Below are positions 48,481 to 60,896 of a DNA stretch of 64,000 nt, piece by piece. The first letter of the stretch is position 1. Each line of letters starts with the position of its first letter. A model generated the notes under the pieces. The model searched no databases. It had not been told where the DNA came from and saw only the letters and a list, made by a program, of their open reading frames with translations. This stretch comes from Cyathus striatus (lineage: Eukaryota > Basidiomycota > Agaricomycetes > Agaricales > Nidulariaceae). The position numbers and the translations under genes were made by a program. The stretch is from NCBI GenBank assembly GCA_025738555.1, contig JAOVFP010000008.1, positions 2,852,001 through 2,916,000 on the forward strand, written 5' to 3'.

Positions 48481-50642
48481 CTAACATATGTCTTTTCCTT
48501 GAGTATTCATTATAGGACTTATGGTGCAGCGAGTTCAATGCTGTAGCCAAACAAGTCCTTGCCAAACAAAGTCAGCTGACCAATGCATCAGCCAGTGCAC
48601 ATTCAACATGCTTTGAGTATTTTCATTTACCTTCCCTGTGCTCAAGTTCTCACCTCTCATTTTACCTCTCTTCACCATTCTTCAAGCTCCATGTGTTACC
48701 TCAAGAGAGGATCAAGCACAGTGATTGGGTTTTACCATTGTCATTTCTCACATACCATAGTCTCATAGTGGAAGGAAGGGTCACTGGTAGAGGACAGGGG
48801 TTAAGTTCCCATCTTTTGACTATTGTCTCACTCACTTTATTCTTCCCTTTTTAGTTATTATTTTACTGTACTACATCTGCAGCATACAATTGCCTTTCTC
48901 TTTACACTCTCGGCACTTGGGGATTCAAAGATATCAGTAGACAATGGGATAACACTTCAAACCTCTACAGTTACTGAGCTGCACTTGCAGCTTGGGCAAC
49001 TGCATTCACCCTTGGGGAGGGGTAGAAACTATGTTTGCACTGGTGCCGTAGAGCCTCTTCAAGATTATCGTTTCCTGTGTTCTATTTGATTTCGAGAGTT
49101 CTCTGGTGTTGAGTCTTTCATTTCCTTTTTCTTACTCCTTGTGTTTCTTCAACAGTCTTTTTACATACCACCTGACTGTGTAATTTATTGTTATGCTCCT
49201 TTGGCTCTAACAGCACAAGAGTATGTTCACATCATCCAAGTCTATAGCACAGCCATTGTATATTATGTGAGTACTTTGGTACTTGAATGGCACCTCTTTT
49301 ATGGCTTATCCCTTACCATGCAACAATGAACTCCAAGCTTTAAGTCTTACTGAAGAGCATCAACACCTCAAGTTATTCAAGAATTATTCAATTATAAGCT
49401 AAGTTTTCATCAATGTTATACACTAACATTGTTTTCTAGTTCTTCTCCTGTGGCCAATTAAGTCAGATAGCCACTTGCTAAGTGTAGCCAAGGTTATTCT
49501 TCCACACCACACATCTCAAACTCCCCAACCCTCTCTCTCAAACAAAGCATAGTCACAATTTAACTCAATCTACTTACCTTGTCTGAAATAAGCTATCTCA
49601 CAGCCACCTGAGTTTCAGGTGCCAAAGTGGTGGCACTTAGTATACCATTGCTTTTGGTTGGGGAATGGGGAGCAACTGAAGGCATGCACCTCAGGATATG
49701 ATGGGTTCATGAGGTAAGATATGTCAGTGGTGCAAGGAGGGAGAGGGTTGAAGAAAGAAAGGAGGCACAAGGAGGTATGAAGAATGAACAAAAGGGAATG
49801 ATGAAAAAAGAAAGGTGGAGGGAGAGGAAGTGGAGGAGGAGCAAAAGAGCAGGGATGGAAGAAGGGAAATCTGAAAGATATTGTCACATTGACTTGCCTT
49901 CATGCAAGACTCTTGATTATATTCCTACTAATTCTCTGCCAGCACACAATACCCATAGCCATTCTGAACAATGTTATGATCTTCGACTCTCAAGTGGGGT
50001 CCTGGGTAAGATGGAGGTGAGCATTTATCCAAGCTTGTGAAGTGACATGGCATTGTCAGAGTTTATGTGCCATGGTAACTATACCTATACTATGCTTTTA
50101 GTAAAAGAGGAAAGAGAATAAAAACTACACTCACATATTAGCAATTGCTCAGCACAGGTCAGCAGAATGGGTTGTAGCTGAGAGGGTAAATGCCCAGACA
50201 CAATTTGAAGGCAAAGCTGGTGGTGAGGCTGATACAGTCAAATAACATAACATCACAGTGAGCACATAATGCTGAATCCTTACAGACATACATCCCAGTA
50301 GCAGAAACTGAAAGAATGATATGAGAGAGAAGTGAACTCCAAAGCTCTTGGTGGTAAGTTGTTGGTTGACATTGACATTCAAAACTTGAAGCTTGGCACA
50401 GACAAACATTGAACATTGACATACTTGTATTAATAACATGATGATGAGCTGATGGGTTGGACATGATCCATGTGAGCACTTGTTCCAATGACTCAGAAGA
50501 GTAATTCAAGTTCTCAAGATCTCCCCCACTTCTTTGTTCTTCCCCCTCCCTCATTTGATGAAAGTAAATGTACTCACAATAGTTTTCAGCTTGTTCTTAG
50601 ATACTATGCACAAACTTTGTATAGAATTACTGTAGTTAGAAG
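48481..50642. other. CpG-poor repeat-derived DNA with a purine-rich tract
   Basis: About 2.2 kb between the chromovirus and the truncated copia. A strongly purine-rich stretch runs about 49735-49870 (AGGAGG, GAAAGAAAGG type). Open frames are short and show no domain. Confidence 0.4.
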
Positions 50643-53066
50643 CTGTTGGTACACATGTACAAACATCATAACATAGCTCTCACATTTCATAGGCACTTGG
50701 GGTTCACCTCTTTATCTCATGAACTCCAGGTGCATAGTTACCCTACCTTATGTAGATCCACACTGACTATATTTATACCTCTTTATCCTGTGAACTCCAG
50801 CACATTCATTCTGCTTCCCAAGTCTTGATCTGTGTTATTTTGGATTCACCTCACATCAGGTTATGGGCCCCAGTGGCAGATCATTCAACATGTCTTCAGA
50901 AGCCTTCAAATTCCCCAAGCTCTATGGTGAGAACTATGTGGTCTGGGTGCAGCATATGAAGGCTGCCCTTCAGTCACACTATCTTTGGCTTGTGGTCATG
51001 GGAGATGAAGCAAACCCTGGAAAGCCACCTCCAGCAGCTCAGGCTTCTACTCCCACAGCTGTCACTTTGACATCACCACCTGAATCAGGCCAGGATACTG
51101 CCAAATTGAAGCTATCGCCCCCAGTGCCATCTTCAGAGGATATTGCAAGCTGGAAGGTTGTGAAGAAGGATTATTTGGAATGGTCATGGAATGACAATGC
51201 AACTCGGGGTCTTATGAAGAGTGCAGCTGAGCCCAATCAGTGGCCTCATGTGGTGAAGGCAGGGACTGCACAGGAGATGTGGGAGGCATGGAAAATGTTG
51301 TACATCACCAACCAGCAATGTATCAATGTCCATTATTACTTTGAGGAGCTCTATACCAAGAAGTACAATGAGTCCATTCCCATGGCCAACCACATTGTGG
51401 CGATGCTCAATTTAGGCCGGAAGATCAATGATACTGGTGAAAACTTGCCAGATATTCACATCACATGCACATTGGTGCTCTCCCTCCCTTGTGTCCAGTC
51501 TTGGGAATTCATCAAGATCACTCTATTTAGCAAGGAAACATTTACTGTCAAGACCATCTCCACTGAGCTCCAGTTGACATACAACAGTCTTCATCACAAT
51601 AGGGAGGCTGGCTCTCAGAAGGCTTCTGAGATGGTGCTCTTTGCTAAAGGAAAGTAGAAATCAGGCAAGAAGAAGAAGCCTAAGCCTGATGACAAATGCC
51701 ACTACTGTCATGCTAAAGGGCATTGAGCTAACCAGTGCCAGAAGTGTGAGGAGGACAAGAAGAAGAAGAATGGCAGAGGCTCTGCTAACCTTGCTGTTGG
51801 AGTTTTACAGGATTTGGGTTCTTGCTCTGTTGGACAAGTTTACATGGCTGGTTACACTTCCCCCACTGCTTCTGGATCGGAGTTTTTGCTCAATTGTGGT
51901 GCAACTTCCCATATGTTTTGTGACTGCCAGTATTTTTTATCATATGCTGTTCCCAAGGAGTTGGAGACTATTTCTGTAGGTGACACTCACAATATTCCTG
52001 TTGCAGGTCATGGTACCATCTGCTTTAATGCCAAGCTCCCAGATGAATTTCAGAAAGTCATTCTTCACAACATACTTTATGTCCCTAACCTCACTGCTAA
52101 TCTAGTTAGCCTTGGGACACTTCATTGGAAGGGAGTACATGTGAGTAGCTTTAAGAATGGACTTTTGCTCTGGCTTGGAGGTGATAAGTTATTCCAGGCA
52201 ACTTTTATGGATAGTTCCAGCACCTTGTATCATGTTGAGCTAGTCACAATGCAACGAGAGTCTGCTTATGCTGTTTTCAGTGGGAGTCTTCATCTTTGAC
52301 ATTGATGACTTGGCCATATCAACTTGGAAGCTATTCGCTATATGCTATGGAAGGAACTAGTGAATGGTCTCACTATTAATCATTTCCAGAGCTATGACCA
52401 TGTTTGTGAGGGATGTGCCCTCAGCAAATCACATTGGCTGCCTCTTCCAAAGGCTAGCACTACTGTTTACACCAAAATGGAGCTGGTTGTCATTGATCTC
52501 ACAGGCCCTATGTCAGTCAATACATGGTCTGAGATGAGATATGCTCTTGCCATCATTGAGGCCAGCTGCCATTACCCTGTTGGATGCCTTTTGGCTGACA
52601 AGGGAGAGGTAGGTGCAGCACTCCAGGAAGTGATAGTGATGTTGGAGAGACAGTCAGGAGTGAAGGTTCACAGGATGTGGAGTGATAATGGAACTGAATT
52701 TGTCAATGATCTCCTGGATTCTTTCTGCCAGTGTAATGGAGTCATTCATGAGACATCCATACCTTACTACCTGGAGCAGAATGGGATTGCAGAGCATGCT
52801 ATTGTTGTATTATTCAAGATGATACATTGCATGTTACATTCATCAAAGATGGATTTGCACTACTGGGGAGAGGCCTTCATGTATGCTGTTCACATTTGAA
52901 GCCTCACTTATACCTCAGCACTTGACAATATTGTTCCTCTGCATGCCTGGTTTGGAATCAAGCCTGATGTTTCTCACCTTCATATCTTTGATTCAATTGG
53001 CTAGGTGAATATACCGAAGAAGATTTGAGGAGGTAAATTGGAGGCCACTTTGGTCAAGGGCTTGCA
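50643..53066 (+). mobile_element. Truncated Ty1/copia retrotransposon (second family)
   Basis: A possible single LTR (TGTTGGTACACATG...CACATCA, about 50643-50858) is followed by GGTTATGGGCCCC, which looks like a tRNA primer-binding site, then by Gag and partial Pol. The element stops abruptly near 53,066, before RT; there is no 3' LTR. CpG-poor DNA also ends at this point. The LTR call rests on end motifs only, since no second copy is present. Confidence 0.7.
50863..53066 (+). pseudogene. Copia Gag-protease-integrase remnant
   Basis: Gag begins MGPSGRSFNMSSEAFKFPKL with NYVVWVQHMKAAL, ending in a zinc knuckle CHYCHAKGH then a TGA then ANQC (near 51721-51736). The protease region has LNCGATSHMF, where the usual Asp is Asn. 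The pre-integrase region and integrase follow, with VVIDLTGP (D), MWSDNGTEF (D) and EQNGIAEHA (E). Further stops follow at 52298, 52304, 52897, 53002 and 53026. Most are TGA where Arg fits the family. No RT is left. Confidence 0.85.
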
Positions 53067-54539
53067 ATGAGGCGCAGTGGCACTGGCACAAATTGATTCA
53101 CCACGTCTTTGGCATCGTAAACTAGCACAAACAAACACATTGCACGCTGGATCCATTCATCCGGCACTTTTTGTAACTACAAATGCAATATTACACTGTG
53201 TATGGTGTCGCTTTTCGTACCTACCCATCTTCAGCGCTCCAGCGCATGCTTCAAGTAATTGCCGAGCACGACCGCTAGATCTTACTGTTGGTTCAAGTGG
53301 GCTTTACCACTTGCTAGCCGTATTTCTGTTTTTTTTTTCTAGTAGCACATAAGCTAATTACAACATCAGGAAATAAAGGCAAAGTAATATAGAGTTATAT
53401 AGGTTGGATAGCACAGATATCTCCTATTGCATAGTCCCCCTTTTTGTAGCGCCGTGTAGACGCACACCATTATGTCATAGATCGACATAGACCAACATAG
53501 CAGCAGTGATGGCTTGGTAACTCTACGTATTCTAACATTCAAGAAATATAGGGAGTTATTCTACCTGTTCCTGTATATTCTGCATCGGGCTGTTGGCCTT
53601 CTATAAAGAAATATGGAGATACCTGCCTATTGTATGTAAATCTACATGTCTTGCACACTACAATATGTAGTCTACTTCACCCTATCCAGCATCACAGTGT
53701 GCTATGTAGTGCAACACTGTCTCTGGAGATTGGTATTGATTGGCGGATGATCAATGTAGGCTACCGAGCTTGGCACTTGGCTCGGTAGCTGGTCAGTGTT
53801 TCCTGATGAAAGTAGTCTTGCTCCCCTTAACCGTTGCTATCCTTTGCGGCGCTGAGGTGTGCGGAGTGTATTATGGTTACTTCTACTTCTATTCACTTAC
53901 TCTACTTGTAGTAATATACACCCACTTCTTGTTTTGTACAATGCAGAATGATTTTGAGAATATAGTGGATATATATTTGGTAACATTTTTCATCGTGCTG
54001 CATTATGTCTGTTTTAGATAGAATTTTTCCTTCGATATATATATTTGTTGCTGATGTGCACTTTGGCTGTCGTATCGTTAAAGTTTACAAGTACAAGAAA
54101 AGAAAATGACATAAATATTTTTTCTATTTTAATGTATTAGAACTTAGCAGTAATTCATGTTTACTGTAAGTGTAATCATATATTTCTCGTGGAGGGGAAA
54201 GCGATGTAAGTAAAAATTCCAGAAAGTCATTTAAACGAAACGCGTTGAGGTCCTTTTCGCCTGACAATGAAAGGTCGAGTAACAAGAATTAATAAAGTGC
54301 CTGCTATTACGGTCGCCTAAAAACGTATAGTCGTGAGTAGCTACTCTAAGTGTATATCTAGATTCTATATCACTTACCGAGCTAAAAGTAATAGCTTTCC
54401 ACCATGGGAATGTAACTCCAAGGAGCGCCCCGTCGACAGGATTGCCGATGCTCGCCCTAACAACATAGTTAGTATGGTTAATGACACTTTTTATGTTTGG
54501 CTTGACTTCTTCTAACGCTAATATTTCTGGGTTCGGTTT
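53067..54539. other. Intergenic region right of the island
   Basis: About 1.5 kb. CpG frequency returns to the level of the flanking genes right after 53,066. Open frames (53077-53352, 53740-54021) have no recognisable domain; the second is rich in hydrophobic residues but looks random. Confidence 0.45.
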
Positions 54540-55376
54540 ATAATACCAATGCTAGCGCAGAAAAGTCTAAGGCACAAAAATGCGGATGCTCTGACCCCCC
54601 ATGCAGATCCCGCTGAACCTTTGAAGAGTTGGTTTAACATTATTGGGAAGAATATTCCACCAGCTGAAGCGCCTTAAGAATGAATATCAACTTGCGTGAT
54701 CTGATGTAGAGGAAGACATCTTATCATTACCTAGTACGACGATGCCAGTACCCTTCTTTTCTGCCAGTAGTGAGCTTGTATGCCCATTGCAGGTACATAG
54801 AGCATTCCAGCACCAATTCCCATTCCAATGGCTTGTGATAGGAATACCTGATAATATTTATCGTGGTGGGTGAGCGAAACCAAGAACATGTTAATACCAC
54901 GAGTTGTAATGCAATTAGTAGTTATCGTACCTTAACAGAAATAATGCGTACGAAAATATGTAGAGGGTAAATCTAACGATCATTGTATGGCGATAATATC
55001 CGAGATCAAGCATCTTTCCTGCTGGAAGTCCCACAAAAATATGAGGAACAGTTGTGTAGAGCCAATGCAACTTATTCTTGATACAGACGCTAACTGCGAC
55101 CTAGTGTATATCTCTTGATAGACCTCAAATGCGTAGGTGTACCCGAACGTGACCATCGTAACAAAGAACCTAGCGACTCGTTCGTTTTTTCAGTTTGAAA
55201 GAGTTAAAATGAGCGATGCAGCTCACCCTCCTACGAGAGTAGCCCACACTTGAGGGCCTCCGTCAATCTGAACTCGAGCTGCAATTTGTTTTTCCGAGGT
55301 ACTGAAAACAGCGCTTTTGTTCCCTTCTCGAACTATAGGTACTTGTAACTCGGAGTCCGATTCCGACCGTGACATA
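54540..55376 (-). pseudogene. MFS monocarboxylate-type transporter pseudogene (5' half only)
   Basis: It starts MSRSESDSELQVPIV (55376) and continues GGPQVWATLVGG, spliced near 55230 to FVTMVTFGYTYAF. Then come GLPAGKMLDLGYYRHTM, YYQVFLSQAIGMGIGAGMLY, VPAMGIQAHYWQKRRVLA and GGIFFPIMLNQLFKGSAGSA, ending in RASAFLCL. This is the first half of a relative of the intact transporter at 10775. A frameshift lies at a T-run near 55035-55045 (LFLIF before VGLPAGK), and the second half is absent after about 54,540. Non-functional. Confidence 0.82.
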
Positions 55377-56543
55377 TTATCTGTTTCTTAGGACAATAAT
55401 AGAGCAGAGTTGAGCGTTCAGAAAAGTCGAAAGACTGTGGGAGGTAAAATACAGGTGTAGACTGAGCCCCCCTATAATACATTCAATATAGCAGTTAAAT
55501 GAGCGATTGGATTGTGTAGGTCCTGGCAAATTGACATATACCAACCATGGTTCGCGTATCATCTAAAGGCACTGTGTCGGGATTGGAATTCAGATGCAAT
55601 TCACCTGGCGGTTGCACTAACCTTGTTTCAAAGCGGGCACACAAAAGATTCGTAGTTACCGTTCTCGATTATTCCTAGGTTTTGATAAACCTGTCCGGAA
55701 CATTCAGGTTAGATCACAATAAGTATGTCTATGAGTTGCACAACTCGCGGCTCGCAACAGTGTCGGATGCTATGCTGAGCGCGGCGCTGCCGCACAGTGG
55801 GTCCAGTGAAATGAGATTATGTTGCTGTTTTCTTAGTGTACTGTGATTCGGAAGTAACGGCGCTCAGGAGGTGCTCTTTGGTCGTCACCAATATGATAGG
55901 ATTAAATAAATGTTAAAGGGCAGAATGAAGCGCCCAGAGCGCTGGTTAAGAGGGGACACTAAACAAATGCATTGGAAGAATCAACACAGGGAACCAACGG
56001 AGAACAGTTCAAAGTGCGCACAGTAACCGTACACACGATGTCACGGAGTTAGAAATCTTGCTTCAGCCTGGCTGCTCTTTAACCGCAGCACTAGCTGTAA
56101 GGCGGAACAATTGGGTGTCACCAGCATAAAGATGACATGGGCCCCATTGTCGAATACCTTGACTCATTCATTCAATGACAAGACCTGTACATCAGTGTCA
56201 GGTGAACCGGTGGAAGCTTGGATGGGTCGTATGGTAGTGTGATTCATGAGGACTGGAGCCACCGTATGTACTTGTGCAAACAGCAGTAATTCGACGATGT
56301 ATGATACATTTACTTACATTACAAATTTCAAGGTCCACAGCGATATACACATCTCATCGTCACCTACATGGAAATTCCAGTATATGGAGGGAGAGCCGAA
56401 GATGAAAGCACAAAAAGAGTCAACAAGAGACGACGGAGGAAGCCCTCCTAACCATCCATTCATCACGATGTACGACCTCTCCATGTAAAGAAAATACACG
56501 TCCCGGTGTCATCCAGCTTGACCAAGTCTAGGAACTCTCAATT
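55377..56543. other. Intergenic region
   Basis: About 1.2 kb upstream of the transporter remnant and downstream of the kinase-like gene. Two short frames on opposite strands near 56246-56499 have no motif. Nothing supported. Confidence 0.5.
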
Positions 56544-58412
56544 TTACACACCGATGACGTCCCGGGAGAGAGAACCAAAAGCCTGCCTAACCATCCAAAC
56601 ATCCTCCTCCCACCTCACTTCCCCACCACCACGCACACCTTGCGGTCTATCAACACCGAGAGAGTTCACGTCCCACGGGCATCGGGCGTCGCCTGCAACA
56701 CCGGACCAATCGAAGTCTAAAATCATGAAATCTACTCGGTCTTTAGAGGGGGGATTGAGATTCAAGTCCTCTTCGTTTCCTTCCTCGTCCTTGGTCAAGC
56801 AAGTCCGAACGAAAATATTCTCAGCGCGCAAATCACCATGCACCCAACCAGCTTCGTGCATCTCCCTGAGCGCATCTAGAACTTTCGTCTCTAGTGTCTT
56901 CCACCACTTTGCTTTCATCATGTTCCTCCCCTCTTCCATCTTCTCGTTTTCCTCATAGTTCACGTTCTGTTCCTCGTTCTCATTGTTCTCCCCCACGAGC
57001 AAGGAAAGTGGGACCCAGCCACTCCGGACGCCCACCCGTCGCATAACAACGACCCACCAACCACCCGCAATCCTCCTTGCGTCATACAGCTCCGGCGCGT
57101 AGCCACGCCCAGCGAAAAACGCATGTGCAGGCGGAGAGTATGTCCGTGTAAATTTTATGCATAGATCACCTTTTCTCGAGGAGGAAGAGGAAGGGGCAAA
57201 GAATAAAAGTCTGCCGGGGAACGGCGCTTCAACTTTACTCGTATCAATCTCCACCCCCATATCTTTCCCCAAGAACAATGGATAAGGCACTTCCAAACTC
57301 CTCGCATTGCTATGCCGTGTTTCCTGCAACGTCTTCAAAAACTCCCTTAGGGCCTTGACGGCCCTCGCAAGTTGCACGCCGTACAGCAACGGAAGCGCCG
57401 CCATCGGCTCGTATAGCACCTCGAAAGAATTCCACGTGAGACCTGCAAAGGATATATACGGCCCCGAGAGGTGAATATGTATTGCAGATTGTGGTACAGC
57501 AGAGGGAACTGAGGAGCGTAGAAGGGCGTTAAGTGCGAGTTGCGCGTGTGTGAGGTGAGCTGAAGCAGGAGAGGAGTGGGTGAGGATAATGTCCGGGGAG
57601 GTAGAGCGCGAGGAGATCCAGCTGCCAGTTGACCGACATCCCAACTCGAAGGTAACATCTAACCATTCCTCTAACATCTTCCTAACCTCGTCAAACCCCA
57701 CTCCTCTTCGCAGCGCACCACATAAAGCTGCAATAAACACACCCTCCTGCTCTCCCACCTCCGCTCCTTCAGCAACATCACTAAACACACCAAATGCAGG
57801 GTGCGATAGCGTAATCGGCAACTGCTTCCTCCCCGGAAAATCTGATAGTCCTTCAGATTCGAAGAGAGGGTGGGATAGAACAGTTTGCAGGGGCGTGTCG
57901 GGAGTGTATATGTTGTGGGTTTCAGGTCGGGGAGAGGGAGGCGGGGAGGGGAGGTGATTTCCTGAAAGGGAGCATGAATGCAAGTGTGAGGTGGAAGTGG
58001 AGGGGGATTGGGAACGAGACGAGCAAGGAGAAACATCTATGATAACATAATGGTGAAACTCGGGTAAGTCCTTCTCGATGCTGCTTTCATTTTCAAGCGG
58101 GTAGGCTACGCTGTCCAGTTGTTGGGGTAGGGATGAAATCAATGTAGTGAACTGTTGAAATGCGCTTATCGGAATTCTAGGCTATCAATGATTCTTTAGC
58201 TATTTCGTACATAAACGAAAGTCAAAGGGGGGGCATACCTTGTATACCCGCATCTCTCCCACATCTCTCAGATACTTTGAGCTAAAACTAGCTGCGAGAG
58301 CGAGGAACTCGCCTACGCTCTGCGTGCGGTCCATTTCGAGGGTGCAGATTTCTGCGAGTGGGGGTTGCGTGCGGTGCAGCAGGTACGTTAGAGCAATCGT
58401 ATCCATGTCCAT
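56544..58412 (-). CDS. Protein-kinase-like domain protein
   Basis: Two exons, 58412-58239 and 58181-56544, give 603 aa. The intron is GTATGC...TTGATAG on the minus strand. The N-terminal third is Ser/Pro-rich after MDMDTIALTYLLHRTQPP. A kinase-like domain fills the C-terminal half: a nucleotide-loop region with GDLCIKFTRTY (candidate Lys), VHGDLRAENIFV (catalytic loop, Asp near residue 508) and ILDFDWSG (metal-binding Asp, DFD in place of DFG). HGDLR rather than HRDLK is usual for atypical or small-molecule-type kinase-like proteins in fungi. There is no signal peptide or membrane segment. Substrate unknown; activity plausible but unproven. Confidence 0.82.
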
Positions 58413-59677
58413 CGTTATCCTTCTGAGATGCGTATGGTTGTTCCTTGTTCAGAACTGATGTGGATTCTAGGTGAGAGAAGTGTCGTGTCCTTGTTCAGGA
58501 GACAAAGTGGAAACCAGTGGAAATGTGATCGTGATCATTCTCCACTCCAACACCTTTATACGACATCGAATAAGCCCTTCGACGAAATACGGAACGGCCA
58601 TTACGCGAGGGTAACTGGAAGGGAAAGATTTGCCAGTGAGAATTGAATTTGACGAGGTGTCCGATGAGACTCGGGCATGAACTGCGCGACGCCCCGGGCT
58701 GTTCTGTTGCATGACGATTGGGTGAATATAATTGAATTTGGTTTATTCAGCTGCCCCATGGTTGCAAAGTAGGATTAGCATCCGGGGGCGACGTGCACGG
58801 GTCGCTAGTATGCACGCGCTTGTTGGTTCTCATTGGTTTATCAGATTCATACGTGTTTTCTGCTAATCGACTTTAGTCCTTTGTGTTATTGGTATGGCAC
58901 ATCTCTTACCTGACGTTATATATAGCATCGTAATGTGACAAATCCACCAAAAACGCGTCCAGTATCGGGAAACGGAGTGGAAAGGAATGGACAAGGAATG
59001 GACGCGGGGAAGACGTGGCTCTCGTCGTGAGGATTGGCTGGGGAATTGGGGAGGATAATTTTAGCACCCGTGCAGCAGCTTCATCCGTGATTTTCCGATT
59101 CGTTCCGATGCTTCAGACAAGCGAGCTAAGCGACCCAACACATCTTCCGACTTACGTACGTTCCTGAACAAAGCTTATCTCGAAAGGGTCGCGTTGAATC
59201 TGATCAGCTTGTTCGCTGTTGACGACAACGTCAACGATCTTTCTTCACTGTCATGGATGTTCTGCAAAGTTTGGCCGAGTTTTAAAATTGGAACTTGTTC
59301 ACGGGACCTGGTATGTTATTTATCAAGGCTGGTTTACTCACCGGGTGACCGTCGCACTGTGGATCCCCCTCAAAGACGCACCCCCATCTCCTCTCAACAC
59401 CCTCTGTACCATCCAATGCTCGACCTAGCTACCCTAGCACATCTGCTCAATCGATTGCCACTTTCGTACTACTTTCATTTTTATTCTGTGATGCCGATGC
59501 GTTGGGTGTGATTGGCATTTCAAAACGGTCGGTATTTCACAGACTGAAGAAGAAAATAAATTCATAAGAGTTACAAACGGAGACCTATCGAGTACAAGTG
59601 TTAATTTAAATATAAAAGCATAGTAATCTCACTATTCCGAGCCCATATTCAACTGCAAGTCCTTCCGGTTCACCTAA
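58413..59677. other. Intergenic region between kinase-like and dienelactone-hydrolase genes
   Basis: About 1.3 kb, the presumed promoter side of the kinase-like gene. Open frames at 59194-59511 have no recognisable domain. Confidence 0.5.
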
Positions 59678-60816
59678 TCACTTCCTTGCAAATCTCTCAA
59701 ACCACCCCACCACGCTCCTCGCACTCTCTTCCTTCGCCCACCCTACAGCCCATCAGCACTTCCCAACAATTCAATAAGCCACTAAAAGAAAACTCACGAG
59801 TCGCTTCAACTTCTGGATCTCCACGCGTTCCAAATCCGTGCTGTACCCCCGAGAAAAGCTGCAAATGGAACGTCTTCTTGTGCTCAATTAGGAGGTCTTC
59901 AGCACGGTGTCGCAGTGGTGCTGGGAATGTGTGGTCTATTTCTGTACGTTTTCGAAGAGTTAATCAAGTGAGATAGGTGAATGGAAAGGGACAGACCTGC
60001 GCATGAGAGAAGGAGGGGTTCTGTACATCTGGTTCTTTAGCACACGGTGCAGATAGAAGTTTGAGACACGTACTCTTTAAACTTGTGAAGTGTGTTTCAG
60101 TTAAGAGCGCAGGGTGTACGAATGCTCCTGAATAATAACATATAATTTACGAATGACAAAGGGATAAGTAGATGCTGCTTACCAGCAGAAATTTGATCAG
60201 TGGACGCAAGATCACAAACAAATGGCGCTCCAAAACAATATCCTATTCCATCCCCCATTAAGTACCATCTCACAACTCAATATTTCAAGCACTAACCAAC
60301 AGCAAAATACTCCTTCTCCTCACCTACACTCCCATATCAACGTCCCCAAAACACAAAATAAATCGCACAAAAACGTACCGTATTTTGCTTTCACAGCATC
60401 AACCCACCCAGGAAACACTTTATCCGCTTTCACTTTAGCGTCTGCGACCCATTGAGCGCGGTTGAACCCCTCTTCGGTGTGATAATGCACTGCGTCGGAG
60501 AAGAAGTAGTCTGGGCTTATTACCGTGAACCCTACACAGCAATTTACATTATCAATTAAATGAAGGCACTGGAAGAAGGGGTGAACTAAAGTACCGTTCG
60601 TAGCGAACCAATCCATCAACAGTTGCGAGTTGATGTACATTGGCCCGTATATGTCCGCGAGAAATAGTATAATCTTGTTCCCTGCTCTCTGAGACGGGGG
60701 TTCAGAGACGTATGTCTGCATTCCCCCTAGGGAGATGGTGTGTCCTACTGCATCGCCAGAGTGCTTGATGGTACGGAAGCAGCAGTCGCCTGGGGGTGTG
60801 CGATGGTTGAGGACAT
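59678..60816 (-). CDS. Dienelactone hydrolase family protein, frame break near the start
   Basis: Alpha/beta hydrolase of the carboxymethylenebutenolidase family; real substrates of the fungal members are mostly unknown. Seven exons on the minus strand: 60816-60595, 60531-60379, 60242-60183, 60127-60074, 60020-59997, 59941-59798 and 59742-59678. The catalytic triad is recognisable: Cys in YGYCFGAP, Asp in SCAEIDHTFP and His in SGVQHGF. Other family blocks are CCFRTIKHSG, PDYFFSDAV and ESARSVVGWFERF. The exons sum to 722 nt, one short of a whole frame. From the ATG, MSSTIAH does not join PGDCCF unless one base is added in the 5-nt C run (G run at 60792-60796 on +). This may be a real lesion, a sequencing error in a homopolymer, or a start elsewhere. 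Confidence 0.75.
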
Positions 60817-60888
60817 TTTGTGTAGGGGCGGGTGGGATGCTGGGAGATGTAATGTGAAATGGGGAGGGGGAGATGGGAGATGTGGAGG

Positions 60889-60896
60889 TATATATA
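60889..60896 (-). promoter_or_regulatory. TATA box upstream of the dienelactone hydrolase gene
   Basis: TATATATA lies 73-80 bp upstream of the ATG at 60816, read CTATATATACC on the minus strand. Good position, no expression data. Confidence 0.5.

Noticed and set aside
48755..48825. tRNA-like stretch (CATAGTCTCATAGTGG ... GGTTAAGTTCCC)
   Set aside because: Boxes are only approximate and no cloverleaf could be drawn; weaker than the candidate at 39.0-39.1 kb.
56246..56499. Overlapping 80- and 61-codon frames on opposite strands
   Set aside because: They mirror each other, share no family feature and lie in the 3' flank of the kinase-like gene.
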